In this document: positions 51,256-60,285 of the stretch, in pieces | How the letters are laid out: every line of letters starts with the position of its first letter | How positions within the stretch are numbered: the stretch's first letter is position 1 | From: Cognatishimia coralii | GTDB lineage: Bacteria > Pseudomonadota > Alphaproteobacteria > Rhodobacterales > Rhodobacteraceae | Length of the DNA stretch: 64,000 bases | NCBI RefSeq assembly: GCF_037478305.1 | Contig: NZ_JBBGAZ010000001.1 | Location: forward strand, 806,001-870,000 | Reading direction: 5' to 3' | Made by a program: the position numbers and the translations under genes | The notes under the pieces: generated by a model | The model's database searches: none | Told to the model about the DNA's origin: nothing | Seen by the model: only the letters and a program-made list of their open reading frames with translations

Positions 51256-53898
51256 ATGCCCGTCGTCGTCGTCGAATCCCCGGCAAAAGCCAAAACTATC
51301 AATAAATACTTGGGGTCTGACTACACGGTACTCGCCTCTTATGGCCACGTGCGTGACCTGCCTCCGAAGGACGGATCGGTCGACACGGACAATGATTTCG
51401 CGATGACATGGGAAGTCGGCAATGACAGCCGCAAGCATGTCAAAGCCATCGCGGACGCCCTAAAAGAAGACAACAACCTGATCCTCGCGACCGACCCCGA
51501 TCGCGAAGGAGAGGCGATTTCTTGGCACCTCGAAGAAGCCCTGCGCAAGCGTCGCGCCATTAAGAAAGACACGCCCGTCAGCCGCGTGGTTTTCAACGCG
51601 ATCACCAAGTCGGCTGTGACCGAAGCAATGCAGAACCCGCGACAGGTCGACGAACCTCTGGTTGAGGCCTATCTGGCGCGTCGTGCTTTGGATTATCTGG
51701 TGGGCTTTAAACTCTCGCCCGTGCTCTGGCGCAAACTGCCGGGCGCGCGCTCTGCTGGACGGGTTCAGTCGGTTTGCCTGCGTTTGATCGTCGAGCGCGA
51801 AGAAGAGATCGAAGCCTTTAATGCGCAGGAACATTGGTCCGTGCGGGCTTTGCTGCAAACACCTCGCGGCAAGGATTTTGAAGCGCGTCTGACTGTGCTG
51901 GGCGGTCAGAAACTGGACCGCATGTCGCTTAAAGACAGCACGGCTGCGGAACTTGCAGTTCAGGCCGTAACCTCCCGCAATCTTTCTGTAAAATCGGTCG
52001 AAGCGAAGCCCGCGACGCGCAATCCGTCCGCGCCCTTTATGACCTCGACGCTACAGCAAGAAGCCAGCCGCAAGTTCGGCATGGGCGCGCGGCAATGCAT
52101 GAACACGGCGCAGCGTCTCTATGAGGCAGGTCTGATCACCTATATGCGGACCGACGGCATCGACATGGCGCCTGAGGCCGTGATGGCCACGCGCGACACG
52201 ATCAAAGATCGCTATGGCGAGGACTACATCCCGAAATCGCCACGGATGTATAAAAACAAGGCCAAAAACGCGCAGGAAGCGCACGAATGTATCCGCCCGA
52301 CGGATATGAACAAGGACGCGAGCCAGATTAAGGTGAGCGAACCGGACCAGCGCAAACTTTATGACCTGATTTGGAAGCGCACCATCGCCTGCCAGATGGA
52401 GGCCGCGCGGCTGGAACGCACCACGGTGGATATCGCCTCTGACGACGGTCAGGTCGAGTTGCGCGCCACCGGCCAAGTCGTCATGTTTGACGGCTTTATG
52501 AAGGTCTATGAAGAGGGTCGCGACGACGTTCAGGACGACGACGACAAGCGCCTGCCTCAGATCATGCAGGGCGAAGCGGCGGTGTTCTCGTCCAAAGGCC
52601 TCGCGGATCAGTTTAACAAGGCCGCCGGTCGCGAAGGCGATGTGATCGAAGCCACCCGCGCGGACAACGCAATACTGTCTGAAAACGCGGGCGTTCTGGC
52701 CTTGCAACACCACACACAACCGCCGCCCCGCTATACCGAGGCGACCTTGGTTAAACGCATGGAAGAGCTGGGTATCGGACGTCCGTCGACCTATGCCTCG
52801 GTCATCACGACGATCCAAGACCGCGAATATGTACGCAAGGACAAGAACCGTCTGTTCCCTGAGGAAAAAGGTCGGATCGTCACGATCTTCCTCATGAACT
52901 TCTTCCGCAAATATGTGGGATATGAGTTCACGGCGAACCTTGAAGAGAGCCTGGATGACGTTTCGGCCGGCGATCAGGACTATAAAGAAGTCCTAGCAAC
53001 CTTCTGGCGCGATTTCTCGGCAGCCATTGCAGAAACCAGCGATCTGCGGGTGTCAGAGGTTCTTGATAAACTCGACGCAGCGCTTGCCCCGCAGCTTTAT
53101 CCGCCGCGTGAGGACGGGTCAGATCCACGCATTTGCCCGAAATGCGGCACGGGCCAGCTCCATCTCAAAACCTCACGCACTGGCGGTTTTGTCGGCTGCG
53201 GCAACTATCCGGAATGCCGTTATACACGCCCGTTGAATGGCGACTCTGATGACACGGGCGATGTTATCCTCGGTCAGGACGAACACGAGAATGATATCCT
53301 GCTGCGCAAGGGCCGCTTTGGTCCCTATGTGCAGCGCGGTGAAATCACCGAAGACAACAAGAAACCCGACCGCTCCTCCCTGCCCAAAGGCTGGGACGCG
53401 GCGGCGATGGATCTGGAAAAGGCGCTCACGCTGTTGTCCCTGCCCCGCGCAATTGGTCTGCACCCTGAGGGCGGCGAGATCACTTCGAACTTTGGCCGCT
53501 TTGGTCCCTATGTGATGCACCAACTGCCGGATGAGGCGAAACCTGTTTATGCGAACCTCAAGGACCCCAATGATGTCTTTGAAATAGGCATGAACCGTGC
53601 CGTCGAACTCTTAGCAGAAAAACGTGCGAATCCAGGGCGACGTGGGTCATCAGCAGCCGCGAAACCGTTGCGTGAGATGGGCGAACACCCAGATGGTGGC
53701 GCCATGAACATTATGGACGGTCGTTATGGACCCTACGTGAAATGGGAAAAGGTCAATGCGACCCTGCCCAAGGACGTTGAGCCCAAGGATGTGACTGTCG
53801 AAATGGCGATTGAGCTGGTCAATGAAAAGGCGGCCAAGAAGGGCACGCGCAAAAAGACCACCAAAAAGACGACCAAGAAAAAAACCGCTGCGAAATAA
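51256..53898 (+). CDS. topA: DNA topoisomerase I
   Basis: Type IA topoisomerase that relaxes negative supercoils. The Toprim domain opens the protein (VVVVESPAKAKTINKYLG) and has LATDPDREGEAISWHL. The active-site Tyr lies in LITYMRTDGIDM, and AYLARRALDYLVGFKLSPVL is a conserved gate motif. A C-terminal zinc ribbon (CPKCGTGQLHLKTS...CGNYPECRYTRP) is followed by several repeat modules, with RFGPYVQRGE, RFGPYVMHQ and RYGPYVKWEK. A Lys-rich tail ends the protein. ATG at 51256 gives 880 residues; an in-frame codon at 51235 adds only seven. TTGACA at 51175-51180 is a plausible -35. Confidence 0.98.
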   Translation: MPVVVVESPAKAKTINKYLGSDYTVLASYGHVRDLPPKDGSVDTDNDFAMTWEVGNDSRKHVKAIADALKEDNNLILATDPDREGEAISWHLEEALRKRRAIKKDTPVSRVVFNAITKSAVTEAMQNPRQVDEPLVEAYLARRALDYLVGFKLSPVLWRKLPGARSAGRVQSVCLRLIVEREEEIEAFNAQEHWSVRALLQTPRGKDFEARLTVLGGQKLDRMSLKDSTAAELAVQAVTSRNLSVKSVEAKPATRNPSAPFMTSTLQQEASRKFGMGARQCMNTAQRLYEAGLITYMRTDGIDMAPEAVMATRDTIKDRYGEDYIPKSPRMYKNKAKNAQEAHECIRPTDMNKDASQIKVSEPDQRKLYDLIWKRTIACQMEAARLERTTVDIASDDGQVELRATGQVVMFDGFMKVYEEGRDDVQDDDDKRLPQIMQGEAAVFSSKGLADQFNKAAGREGDVIEATRADNAILSENAGVLALQHHTQPPPRYTEATLVKRMEELGIGRPSTYASVITTIQDREYVRKDKNRLFPEEKGRIVTIFLMNFFRKYVGYEFTANLEESLDDVSAGDQDYKEVLATFWRDFSAAIAETSDLRVSEVLDKLDAALAPQLYPPREDGSDPRICPKCGTGQLHLKTSRTGGFVGCGNYPECRYTRPLNGDSDDTGDVILGQDEHENDILLRKGRFGPYVQRGEITEDNKKPDRSSLPKGWDAAAMDLEKALTLLSLPRAIGLHPEGGEITSNFGRFGPYVMHQLPDEAKPVYANLKDPNDVFEIGMNRAVELLAEKRANPGRRGSSAAAKPLREMGEHPDGGAMNIMDGRYGPYVKWEKVNATLPKDVEPKDVTVEMAIELVNEKAAKKGTRKKTTKKTTKKKTAAK

Positions 53899-53902
53899 CA
53901 TA

Positions 53903-53926
53903 GGCCGGGAGATGTCCCGGCCTTTT
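53903..53926 (+). terminator. Intrinsic terminator after topA
   Basis: GGCCGGGA-GATG-TCCCGGCC (53903-53922), a perfect 8-bp stem, followed by TTTTCATTTTTC. It begins 4 bases after the topA stop. Confidence 0.93.
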
Positions 53927-53932
53927 CATTTT

Positions 53933-54301
53933 TCAGTCGTTGCGCGCCATAATCAGTTGCAACCGTTTCACTTCGCGGATCACTCGGTCGGCCTGAAGCT
54001 GTGGCATCAGGCTCAGCTTAAGCTGCGTTGCCATCAGGATCAGAACGCCACCGCTGACACCCCATTTCACCGCCAAGATCGCTTCGGTCGCGCCAAAAAA
54101 CTGAACCGCGCAATAAAGCCCGACCGCAAAGAGCGCGATCTGCACAATCATCACAACCCAAGTGACCCAACCCAGCTTGCCGCCAAACTGCGACAGCCCC
54201 AGCTGGAACCAGCCAAGCTCTTGCGTCTCGCGCAGGATCTCACTGTCTTGCCCTTTCAGAGCATCTTCGATCATACGATCAAGGTCATTTTTGCTAGACA
54301 T
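53933..54301 (-). CDS. DUF6768 family membrane protein, sigma-factor neighbour
   Basis: A 122-residue protein with a 40-residue N-terminal part (LDRMIEDALKGQDSEILRET), two transmembrane helices (WVTWVVMIVQIALFAVGLYC and AVKWGVSGGVLILMATQL) and a basic C-terminal helix (RVIREVKRLQLIMARND). The pattern matches DUF6768 as I know it. It overlaps the sigma gene by 8 bases, with AAGGAG before its ATG. The placement resembles an anti-sigma gene, but it lacks the zinc-binding HxxxCxxC motif of typical anti-sigma factors, so its role is inferred only. Confidence 0.82.
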   Translation of the reverse strand: MSSKNDLDRMIEDALKGQDSEILRETQELGWFQLGLSQFGGKLGWVTWVVMIVQIALFAVGLYCAVQFFGATEAILAVKWGVSGGVLILMATQLKLSLMPQLQADRVIREVKRLQLIMARND

Positions 54302-54839
54302 CCAAGTCTCCTTTCAAAGCGTCTTTCAGCGACATGCGCGCCATTGAAAGGCGCGATTTTACCGTGCCCACCGGCACATCCAGCGAGACGGCCACCTCGG
54401 CTAGGCTCATGTCTTCTAGGTAGAACAGCGCAATGGCCGCGCGCTGGGGTGTTGGCAAGGCGTCTATGGCTTGGCGAAGGATCTGTGCCTCTTCGTTCAG
54501 ATCGACTTCACAGCTGTCCTCAATGAGAGGCGTAATCTCTCGTTTGGCGTCCTGGACCCGAATGCGTTTTTCTATGATCCTGTAGCAACATCGAGATACA
54601 ATCCGAGTAGCCCACGCCGGAAAGGCCGCCACGTCTTTCAGCTTTTGCAGGTCGCGAAAGATCTGCACCCAAGCGTCTTGCACAGCGTCCTGCGCCTCGT
54701 CTTTGCCGTTCAGCAACCGCGCCGCATGCACCAAGAGGCGAGGTCCGCGAAGGCGCACCAGCTCAGCCATCGCCGCGCGCCGCCCAAGGCGCGCTTCGAT
54801 CACCAAAAACTCTTCTAAGGCGCGGCGTTTGCCGGTCAT
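54294..54839 (-). CDS. ECF-type RNA polymerase sigma factor
   Basis: A 181-residue sigma-70 family factor with two domains. Region 2 covers about 35-95 with NGKDEAQDAVQDAWVQIFRD (the DAxQD-like helix) and FPAWATRIVSRCCYRIIEK. Region 4 covers about 120-175 with LPTPQRAAIALFYLEDMSLA and VSLDVPVGTVKSRLSMARMS, the helix-turn-helix. ATG at 54839 has AAAGGG 6 bases upstream, deciding over 54860. It is co-transcribed with a DUF6768 membrane protein. Its stimulus is unknown. Confidence 0.93.
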   Translation of the reverse strand: MTGKRRALEEFLVIEARLGRRAAMAELVRLRGPRLLVHAARLLNGKDEAQDAVQDAWVQIFRDLQKLKDVAAFPAWATRIVSRCCYRIIEKRIRVQDAKREITPLIEDSCEVDLNEEAQILRQAIDALPTPQRAAIALFYLEDMSLAEVAVSLDVPVGTVKSRLSMARMSLKDALKGDLDV

Positions 54840-55017
54840 GTTTTGCCCTTTCCTGGCCAACTATCCTATAGTGCGCGTGATCGGGCAAAAGGTTCAGTGC
54901 GGCGGTGAAAAAAACGCCCCTTGCGGTAAGTCCGTAGTAATACCGGACGCCCCTGTATGCGTTGACTTGAAGCAAGGCAAAATTCAAAAACACGCCAAAT
55001 GGAATTGGGAGACATCC

Positions 55018-55740
55018 ATGAAAAAAATCTATGCAAATGCAGCGGAGGCGTTGGATGGCCTCTTGCATGACGGCATGTTTATTGCCGCCGGAGGCTTTGG
55101 CCTCTGCGGTATTCCGGAACTGCTCTTGGACGCGATCAAAGACGCGGGCACCAAGGATCTGACATTTGCGTCCAACAACGCGGGCGTGGATGACTTTGGC
55201 ATCGGCATTCTGTTGCAGACCAAGCAAGTTAAGAAGATGATCAGCTCTTACGTAGGTGAGAACGCGGAATTCATGCGCCAGTATCTGTCGGGTGAGCTGG
55301 AGCTGGAGTTTAACCCTCAGGGCACTCTGGCCGAGCGTATGCGCGCCGGCGGCGCAGGCATCCCGGGCTTTTTCACCCGCACTGGCGTGGGCACCGTGAT
55401 CGCCGAAGGCAAGATGGAGAAGCAATTCCCAACTGGCCAAGACGGCGCCATGGAAGACTATATCATGGAAGAAGGCATCTTTGCGGATCTTTCGATCGTA
55501 AAGGCGTGGAAAGCAGATGAGACCGGGAACCTGATCTTCCGTAAGACCGCGCGCAACTTTAACGCGCCAGCGGCGACCTGTGGCAAGATCTGTATCGCCG
55601 AGGTCGAAGAGATCGTTCCAACCGGTTCGCTTGACCCGGATGCGATTCACCTGCCTGGCATCTACGTGCACCGCATCATTCAGGGCGACCACGAGAAGCG
55701 CATCGAACAACGCACCACACGCAAGCGGGAGGAAGCATAA
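55018..55740 (+). CDS. scoA: 3-oxoacid CoA-transferase subunit A
   Basis: Subunit A of a two-subunit CoA-transferase (SCOT-like) that moves CoA from succinyl-CoA to a 3-oxoacid such as acetoacetate. GMFIAAGGFGLCGIPELLLD is the glycine-rich start of the CoA-transferase I fold, and TFASNNAGVDDFGIGIL and RAGGAGIPGFFTRTGVGTVI are family motifs. It has 240 residues. The start at 55018 is 5 bases past a GGGAG; the frame remains open upstream but without homology. The stop overlaps the subunit B start in a TAATG. Confidence 0.95.
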   Translation: MKKIYANAAEALDGLLHDGMFIAAGGFGLCGIPELLLDAIKDAGTKDLTFASNNAGVDDFGIGILLQTKQVKKMISSYVGENAEFMRQYLSGELELEFNPQGTLAERMRAGGAGIPGFFTRTGVGTVIAEGKMEKQFPTGQDGAMEDYIMEEGIFADLSIVKAWKADETGNLIFRKTARNFNAPAATCGKICIAEVEEIVPTGSLDPDAIHLPGIYVHRIIQGDHEKRIEQRTTRKREEA

Positions 55741-56369
55741 TGCCTTGGGATCGTAACCAAATGGCGGCCCGCGCCGCGCAAGAACTGCAAGACGGCTGGT
55801 ATGTGAACCTGGGTATCGGTATCCCGACGCTCGTGTCCAACTACATTCCAGAAGGCGTTGAAGTGACGCTGCAGTCTGAAAACGGCATGCTGGGCATGGG
55901 CCCTTTCCCATACGAGGGAGAAGAGGATGCAGACCTGATCAACGCAGGTAAGCAGACCATCACCGAGCTGTCTCAGACCGCCTATTTTGACTCCGCGCAA
56001 TCCTTTGCGATGATCCGCGGTGGCAAGATCGCCATGGCGATCCTGGGCGCGATGGAAGTGGCCGAGAACGGCGATCTGGCGAACTGGATGATCCCGGGCA
56101 AGCTGGTCAAAGGCATGGGCGGCGCGATGGATCTGGTCGCAGGCGTTGGTCGCGTTGTGGTCGTCATGGATCACGCCAACAAACACGGCCAGTCCAAAGT
56201 TCTGAAAGAATGCACCCTGCCGCTGACTGGTAAAGGCGTTGTTGACCGCATCATCACGAACCTCGGTGTTCTGGATGTTGTCGAAGGCGGTTTGAAGATT
56301 GTCGAGTGCGCCGACGGCGTCACCGAAGAAGAGCTGCGCGCGGCAACTGAGGCGACCCTGGTCGACTAA
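55740..56369 (+). CDS. scoB: 3-oxoacid CoA-transferase subunit B
   Basis: Subunit B of the same CoA-transferase. WYVNLGIGIPTLVSNYIPEG is the N-terminal signature, LQSENGMLGMGPFPYEGEED carries the catalytic glutamate in the SENG motif, and ELSQTAYFDSAQSFAMIRGG and GGAMDLVAGVGRVVVVMDHA are conserved. It has 209 residues. Translation is coupled to subunit A, and a terminator follows. Confidence 0.97.
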   Translation: MPWDRNQMAARAAQELQDGWYVNLGIGIPTLVSNYIPEGVEVTLQSENGMLGMGPFPYEGEEDADLINAGKQTITELSQTAYFDSAQSFAMIRGGKIAMAILGAMEVAENGDLANWMIPGKLVKGMGGAMDLVAGVGRVVVVMDHANKHGQSKVLKECTLPLTGKGVVDRIITNLGVLDVVEGGLKIVECADGVTEEELRAATEATLVD

Positions 56370-56392
56370 GTCATTTTGACATGAATTTGGAA

Positions 56393-56418
56393 AAACCCGG
56401 CCTTGCGCCGGGTTTTTT
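56393..56418 (+). terminator. Intrinsic terminator after scoB
   Basis: AAACCCGGC-CTTGC-GCCGGGTTT (56393-56415), a perfect 9-bp stem that runs into a T tract of seven. It lies 24 bases after the scoB stop. Confidence 0.94.
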
Positions 56419-56564
56419 TGTTTTGTTAGCCTGAGAGCGAACAGACGATCAGAAATCTGCTTTGTGACGCTTGGTAGTGACGCGGCAATAAACAGGTGGC
56501 CTCTTCTTATCTATGCGCAAACTGTGTCCTTGGCTTGCGGGGCCAACCAGTGCATTCTGCCGCC

Positions 56565-57107
56565 ATGAATATTTCAGAACTTGCCTACCAGCACGCCCCG
56601 ATCGGGATGTGCATGCTGGACAAACGCCGCATCCATGCCGCCAACAAAGCCTTTGGTGAAATGTTTGGAATCTCGCCAGAAGACTGCTCTGGGAAATCCA
56701 TCGCGGAATTTTATGCCAGCCAAGAAGACTTCGAAAGCTTTGGCGAAAAAGTACGCGCCGCCATGGAGGACACAGGGCGTTACAACGACGAACGCATCAT
56801 GCGGCGCGCCGACGGGAGCCTGTTTTGGTGTCGCGTGCGAGGCAAGTCTCTGTCGCCGGACAACCCGTTTCAAAGCGGGGTTTGGACATTTGCAGACCTG
56901 TCGGACGAACGCCCCGTCGTCGAACTCACCCAACGCGAGCGTGAGGTGGCGATCCTGACCTGCCGGGGTCAGACCTCTAAGGAAATCGGGATAGAACTGA
57001 ACCTAAGCTACCGCACTGTCGAAGAATACCGCGCACGGCTTTTGCGAAAATTCGGGGCCCGCAAATTGGCCGAATTGGTCGCGAAACTTTCTGGCATGCC
57101 ACTGTGA
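56565..57107 (+). CDS. PAS domain - LuxR-type HTH transcriptional regulator
   Basis: A 180-residue regulator. A PAS domain (about 5-110) has APIGMCMLDKRRIHAANKAF, the start of the PAS fold, and DERIMRRADGSLFWCRVRGK, its later strands. A C-terminal LuxR-type HTH follows (about 122-178), with LTQREREVAILTCRGQTSKE and LNLSYRTVEEYRARLLRKFG. It lacks a receiver domain, so the PAS domain is probably the sensor. Its signal and targets are unknown; the CoA-transferase genes immediately upstream could be one target. ATG at 56565 is used because it begins the family match; the frame stays open to 56496. Confidence 0.88.
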   Translation: MNISELAYQHAPIGMCMLDKRRIHAANKAFGEMFGISPEDCSGKSIAEFYASQEDFESFGEKVRAAMEDTGRYNDERIMRRADGSLFWCRVRGKSLSPDNPFQSGVWTFADLSDERPVVELTQREREVAILTCRGQTSKEIGIELNLSYRTVEEYRARLLRKFGARKLAELVAKLSGMPL

Positions 57108-57273
57108 TTTTCCGCATGATCTTTAGGGGATGGATCGAAAATCGTTAACCTAGGGTAAGAAATGCGGTGTTTTCCCCGTTCCCCGAGCTTTTCCTTAGCT
57201 TTCTGATAGCCTATATACAGCCGTTAGGGAAAACCAAACAGACGCGCAGCTGTCGCGCATCAGAGGATATATT

Positions 57274-57789
57274 ATGAGCAAGAAGACCCACGACGCGGAC
57301 GTCTCCTTTATTCAGGCGCTGGCCGAATTGCTTGAGAAAAACGATCTGACCGAACTGGAAGTGATGCGCGAATACGGCGACAACGACAGCATGAATGTGC
57401 GTGTCAGCCGTCAAAAAGAAGTCGTCACCATGGCGGCCCCCGCCCCGGTGGCAACTGCGCCAGTGGCCGCGCCTGCGGCACCGGCGGCACCGGCGGCTCC
57501 TGCAACTGCGGCACCTGCTGCGCCTGCGGCGAGCAACGAGGATCCTGCAAGCCATCCGGGCGCTGTGACCTCTCCGATGGTGGGCACGTGTTATCTGCAG
57601 CCAGAACCCGGCGCGCCTGCGTTTATCACCGTGGGGGCTCAGGTGGCCGAAGGTCAGACCATCCTGATCATCGAAGCGATGAAAACCATGAACCAGATCC
57701 CTGCTCCAAAAGCAGGCACCATCAAGCGCATTCTTGTTGAGGACGGCGGCACGGTTGAGTTCGGCGCGCCTCTGGTCATCATCGAATAA
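57274..57789 (+). CDS. accB: Acetyl-CoA carboxylase biotin carboxyl carrier protein
   Basis: AccB carries the biotin of acetyl-CoA carboxylase, the first step of fatty acid synthesis. The N-terminal segment (FIQALAELLEKNDLTELEVM) is typical. An Ala/Pro-rich flexible linker (about 50-90) precedes the biotinyl domain with PMVGTCYLQPEPGAPAFI; IEAMKTMNQIP contains the biotinylated Lys137. It has 171 residues. AGAGGA lies before the ATG. It is first in an accB-accC-aat operon. Confidence 0.98.
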   Translation: MSKKTHDADVSFIQALAELLEKNDLTELEVMREYGDNDSMNVRVSRQKEVVTMAAPAPVATAPVAAPAAPAAPAAPATAAPAAPAASNEDPASHPGAVTSPMVGTCYLQPEPGAPAFITVGAQVAEGQTILIIEAMKTMNQIPAPKAGTIKRILVEDGGTVEFGAPLVIIE

Positions 57790-57799
57790 GGTATTCGCG

Positions 57800-59149
57800 A
57801 TGTTTGATAAAATCCTCATCGCCAACCGCGGAGAAATCGCACTTCGCGTGATCCGCGCGTGCCGCGAGATGGGCATCAAGTCGGTCGCGGTGCATTCCAC
57901 CGCAGATGCGGACGCGATGCACGTGCGCATGGCAGACGAAGCGATCTGTGTCGGCCCAAATGCGGGTACTGACAGCTATCTGAACATGGCGTCCATCATC
58001 GCAGCCTGCGAAGTCACGGGCGCACAGGCGATCCACCCAGGTTACGGCTTTCTGTCTGAGAACGCACGTTTCGTGGAAATCGTCGAAGACCACGGTCTGA
58101 CCTTCATCGGCCCAAGCGCCGCTGACATCAGCACCATGGGCGACAAGATCACCGCCAAAGACACCGCCAAGAAGCTGGGTATCCCAGTTGTGCCGGGCTC
58201 TGAAGGTGGAGTTCCAGATCTGGCCGCTGCCAAAAAGATCGGCGAAGACTTCGGCTATCCGGTCATTGTCAAAGCCACCGCCGGCGGCGGCGGGCGCGGC
58301 ATGAAAGTCGCTCTGACCGCAGACGATATGGAAGAGGCCTTTGGCACCGCGCGTTCCGAGGCGAAAGCGGCCTTTGGCAACGACGAAGTCTATATCGAGA
58401 AATACCTCACCACCCCGCGTCACATCGAGATCCAGGTCTTTGGCGACGGTCAGGGCAATGGCGTCCATTTGGGCGAGCGCGATTGTTCTTTGCAGCGTCG
58501 CCACCAGAAGGTCTTCGAAGAAGCCCCCGGCCCCTGCATCACCCCAGAAGAACGCGCCTATATCGGCAAAGTCTGCGCCGATGCGGTTGCCGAAATGGGC
58601 TATCGCGGGGCTGGCACCGTCGAGTTCCTTTATGAGAACGGCGAGTTCTATTTCATCGAGATGAACACCCGCCTGCAGGTGGAACACCCTGTTACCGAAA
58701 GCATTTTCGGCGTCGACCTCGTGCGCGAACAGATCCGCGTGGCGGCCGGCATGCCTCTGTCCTTCACGCAGGATGACCTTGAGATCAACGGTCACTCGAT
58801 TGAGGTACGGATCAACGCGGAAACCTTCCCCGGTTTCGCGCCACGTCCGGGCAAAATCAGCCATTACCACGCGCCAGGCGGCCTCGGCGTGCGCATGGAC
58901 AGCGCGCTCTATGATGGCTACTCGATCCCGCCCTACTACGACAGCCTCATCGGTAAGTTGATCGTGCATGGTCGCGACCGTCCAGAGGCACTGGCGCGTC
59001 TGCACCGTGCCCTTGGCGAGTTGATCGTGGATGGGGTTGAGACCACCGTACCGCTGTTCCATGCTCTGTTGGAAGAAGCTGACATCCATTCCGGTGACTA
59101 TAATATTCACTGGCTGGAGAAATGGCTGGACGCCAACTACGGCGCCTAA
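57800..59149 (+). CDS. accC: Acetyl-CoA carboxylase biotin carboxylase
   Basis: AccC carboxylates the biotin on AccB using ATP and bicarbonate. It is an ATP-grasp enzyme. FDKILIANRGEIALRVIRAC is the N-terminal signature, IHPGYGFLSENARFVEIV a conserved loop, GGGGRGMKVA the glycine-rich ATP lid, and FIEMNTRLQVEHPVTE the Mg/ATP-binding motif with the catalytic Arg. It has 449 residues. ATG at 57800 is 10 bases after accB; a longer frame lies inside accB. Confidence 0.98.
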   Translation: MFDKILIANRGEIALRVIRACREMGIKSVAVHSTADADAMHVRMADEAICVGPNAGTDSYLNMASIIAACEVTGAQAIHPGYGFLSENARFVEIVEDHGLTFIGPSAADISTMGDKITAKDTAKKLGIPVVPGSEGGVPDLAAAKKIGEDFGYPVIVKATAGGGGRGMKVALTADDMEEAFGTARSEAKAAFGNDEVYIEKYLTTPRHIEIQVFGDGQGNGVHLGERDCSLQRRHQKVFEEAPGPCITPEERAYIGKVCADAVAEMGYRGAGTVEFLYENGEFYFIEMNTRLQVEHPVTESIFGVDLVREQIRVAAGMPLSFTQDDLEINGHSIEVRINAETFPGFAPRPGKISHYHAPGGLGVRMDSALYDGYSIPPYYDSLIGKLIVHGRDRPEALARLHRALGELIVDGVETTVPLFHALLEEADIHSGDYNIHWLEKWLDANYGA

Positions 59150-59158
59150 CGCCGCGCC

Positions 59159-59803
59159 ATGAGCCGCCAAGAGATCACCCCCGATCTATTGATGCAGGCC
59201 TATGCCATGGGTGTCTTTCCCATGTCCGAACATAAGGACGACCCAGAAATTTTCTGGGTCGATCCGAAACAAAGGGGGATCCTGCCACTTGATCGATTTC
59301 ATATCTCGCGCAGCTTGTCCAAAGCGTTGCGGCGTGGGGATTATGAGGTGACGCTTAACCGCGACTTCGAAGGCGTTCTGGATGCTTGCGCGGACCGTTC
59401 CAACACTTGGATCAACGACAGGATTCGAAGCCTTTACATAGGCTTACACCAGAAGTCTCAAGCCCATTCTCTGGAAGTCTGGCGCGAGGGTAGCTTGATC
59501 GGGGGTGTCTATGGCGTCGCCCTAGGCGCTGCGTTTTTCGGCGAAAGCATGTTTTCGCGGGCTACGAATGGCTCCAAAATCGCGCTCGCCTATCTGACAA
59601 CGCATCTTCGAAATTGCGGCTACACGCTCTTTGACACGCAGTTCATCACGGATCATTTGGCCAGCCTAGGGGCCGAAGAAATCCCCCGCGCCGACTATCA
59701 ATTCCTGTTAAAAGACGCCATTCACCGGCGCGCAGACATCACAGGCGCTCAGTTGCCAGATGTCTCTTCTGTACTGGCGTCCGCGACAGCCGCATCGGCC
59801 TGA
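59159..59803 (+). CDS. aat: Leucyl/phenylalanyl-tRNA--protein transferase
   Basis: Aat transfers Leu or Phe from tRNA to proteins with N-terminal Arg or Lys, making N-degrons for ClpS/ClpAP. LLMQAYAMGVFPMSEHKDDP is the N-terminal signature, FWVDPKQRGILPLDRFHISR follows, and VYGVALGAAFFGESMFSRAT and LFDTQFITDHLASLGAEEIP are the family's core motifs. It has 214 residues. It begins 9 bases after accC. Its last 55 bases overlap the end of the convergent DUF2155 gene. Confidence 0.97.
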   Translation: MSRQEITPDLLMQAYAMGVFPMSEHKDDPEIFWVDPKQRGILPLDRFHISRSLSKALRRGDYEVTLNRDFEGVLDACADRSNTWINDRIRSLYIGLHQKSQAHSLEVWREGSLIGGVYGVALGAAFFGESMFSRATNGSKIALAYLTTHLRNCGYTLFDTQFITDHLASLGAEEIPRADYQFLLKDAIHRRADITGAQLPDVSSVLASATAASA

Positions 59804-60285
59804 CATCGCAGCACCCAGACGTCAAACCGCGCGTGATCCATCGCGTTCAACGCAGGAGACGACGCAATCATCCAGCCTTGAAACACAGGGGCTGCAGTGT
59901 TCGCCTCTTCGACAATGGTCAGATAGGCATAGGCTTCGCCCGTTGCATTGTCGTCAGGGTGGCGGCATTCCGTCAGACCAATCCGCAAATACCCAAAGAC
60001 TTCGGATTGCCCATCAGCCAGCGTGATATCCCGCACTTCACCGGTGGTTTTGTCCAAAGCCCTCAGATCAACGCCCGAGCCTTTGACCGCGCGTACCTCT
60101 TCGGTGATTTCCTCAAACAAAGACGCGCCGCGCAGGAAGACATCACTGTCAGTTTCCGTGATGAACCCGGTTTCACCGTCCACCGGATCATCCAAGGATT
60201 CGACAATGATTTCCTGAGCTTGCGCCGAAGCCGCCGACAAAATTCCAGCCAAAATGGCCGCTTTTACAGAACGCAAAGCGCTCAT
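59749..60285 (-). CDS. DUF2155 family exported protein
   Basis: A 178-residue protein with a Sec signal (SALRSVKAAILAGILSAASAQA). The mature part matches DUF2155: ALDKTTGEVRDITLADGQSE with FGYLRIGLTECRHPDDNATG, then AYAYLTIVEEANTAAPVFQG and WMIASSPALNAMDHARFDVW. Two conserved cysteines (in LTECR and VLRCQ) may pair in the periplasm. Function is unknown. It is transcribed with mlaD and the NDUFA12 gene (overlapping mlaD by 4 bases) and its 3' end overlaps aat. Confidence 0.92.
   Translation of the reverse strand: MSALRSVKAAILAGILSAASAQAQEIIVESLDDPVDGETGFITETDSDVFLRGASLFEEITEEVRAVKGSGVDLRALDKTTGEVRDITLADGQSEVFGYLRIGLTECRHPDDNATGEAYAYLTIVEEANTAAPVFQGWMIASSPALNAMDHARFDVWVLRCQADAAVADASTEETSGN

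Noticed and set aside
57140..57160. GTTAACCTAGGGTAAG before accB as a CtrA site
   Set aside because: The second half-site is TAAG rather than TTAA, so it does not meet the consensus.
57779..59170. 463-codon open frame on the minus strand opposite accC
   Set aside because: accC motifs are unambiguous on the plus strand; the antisense frame is a codon-bias shadow.
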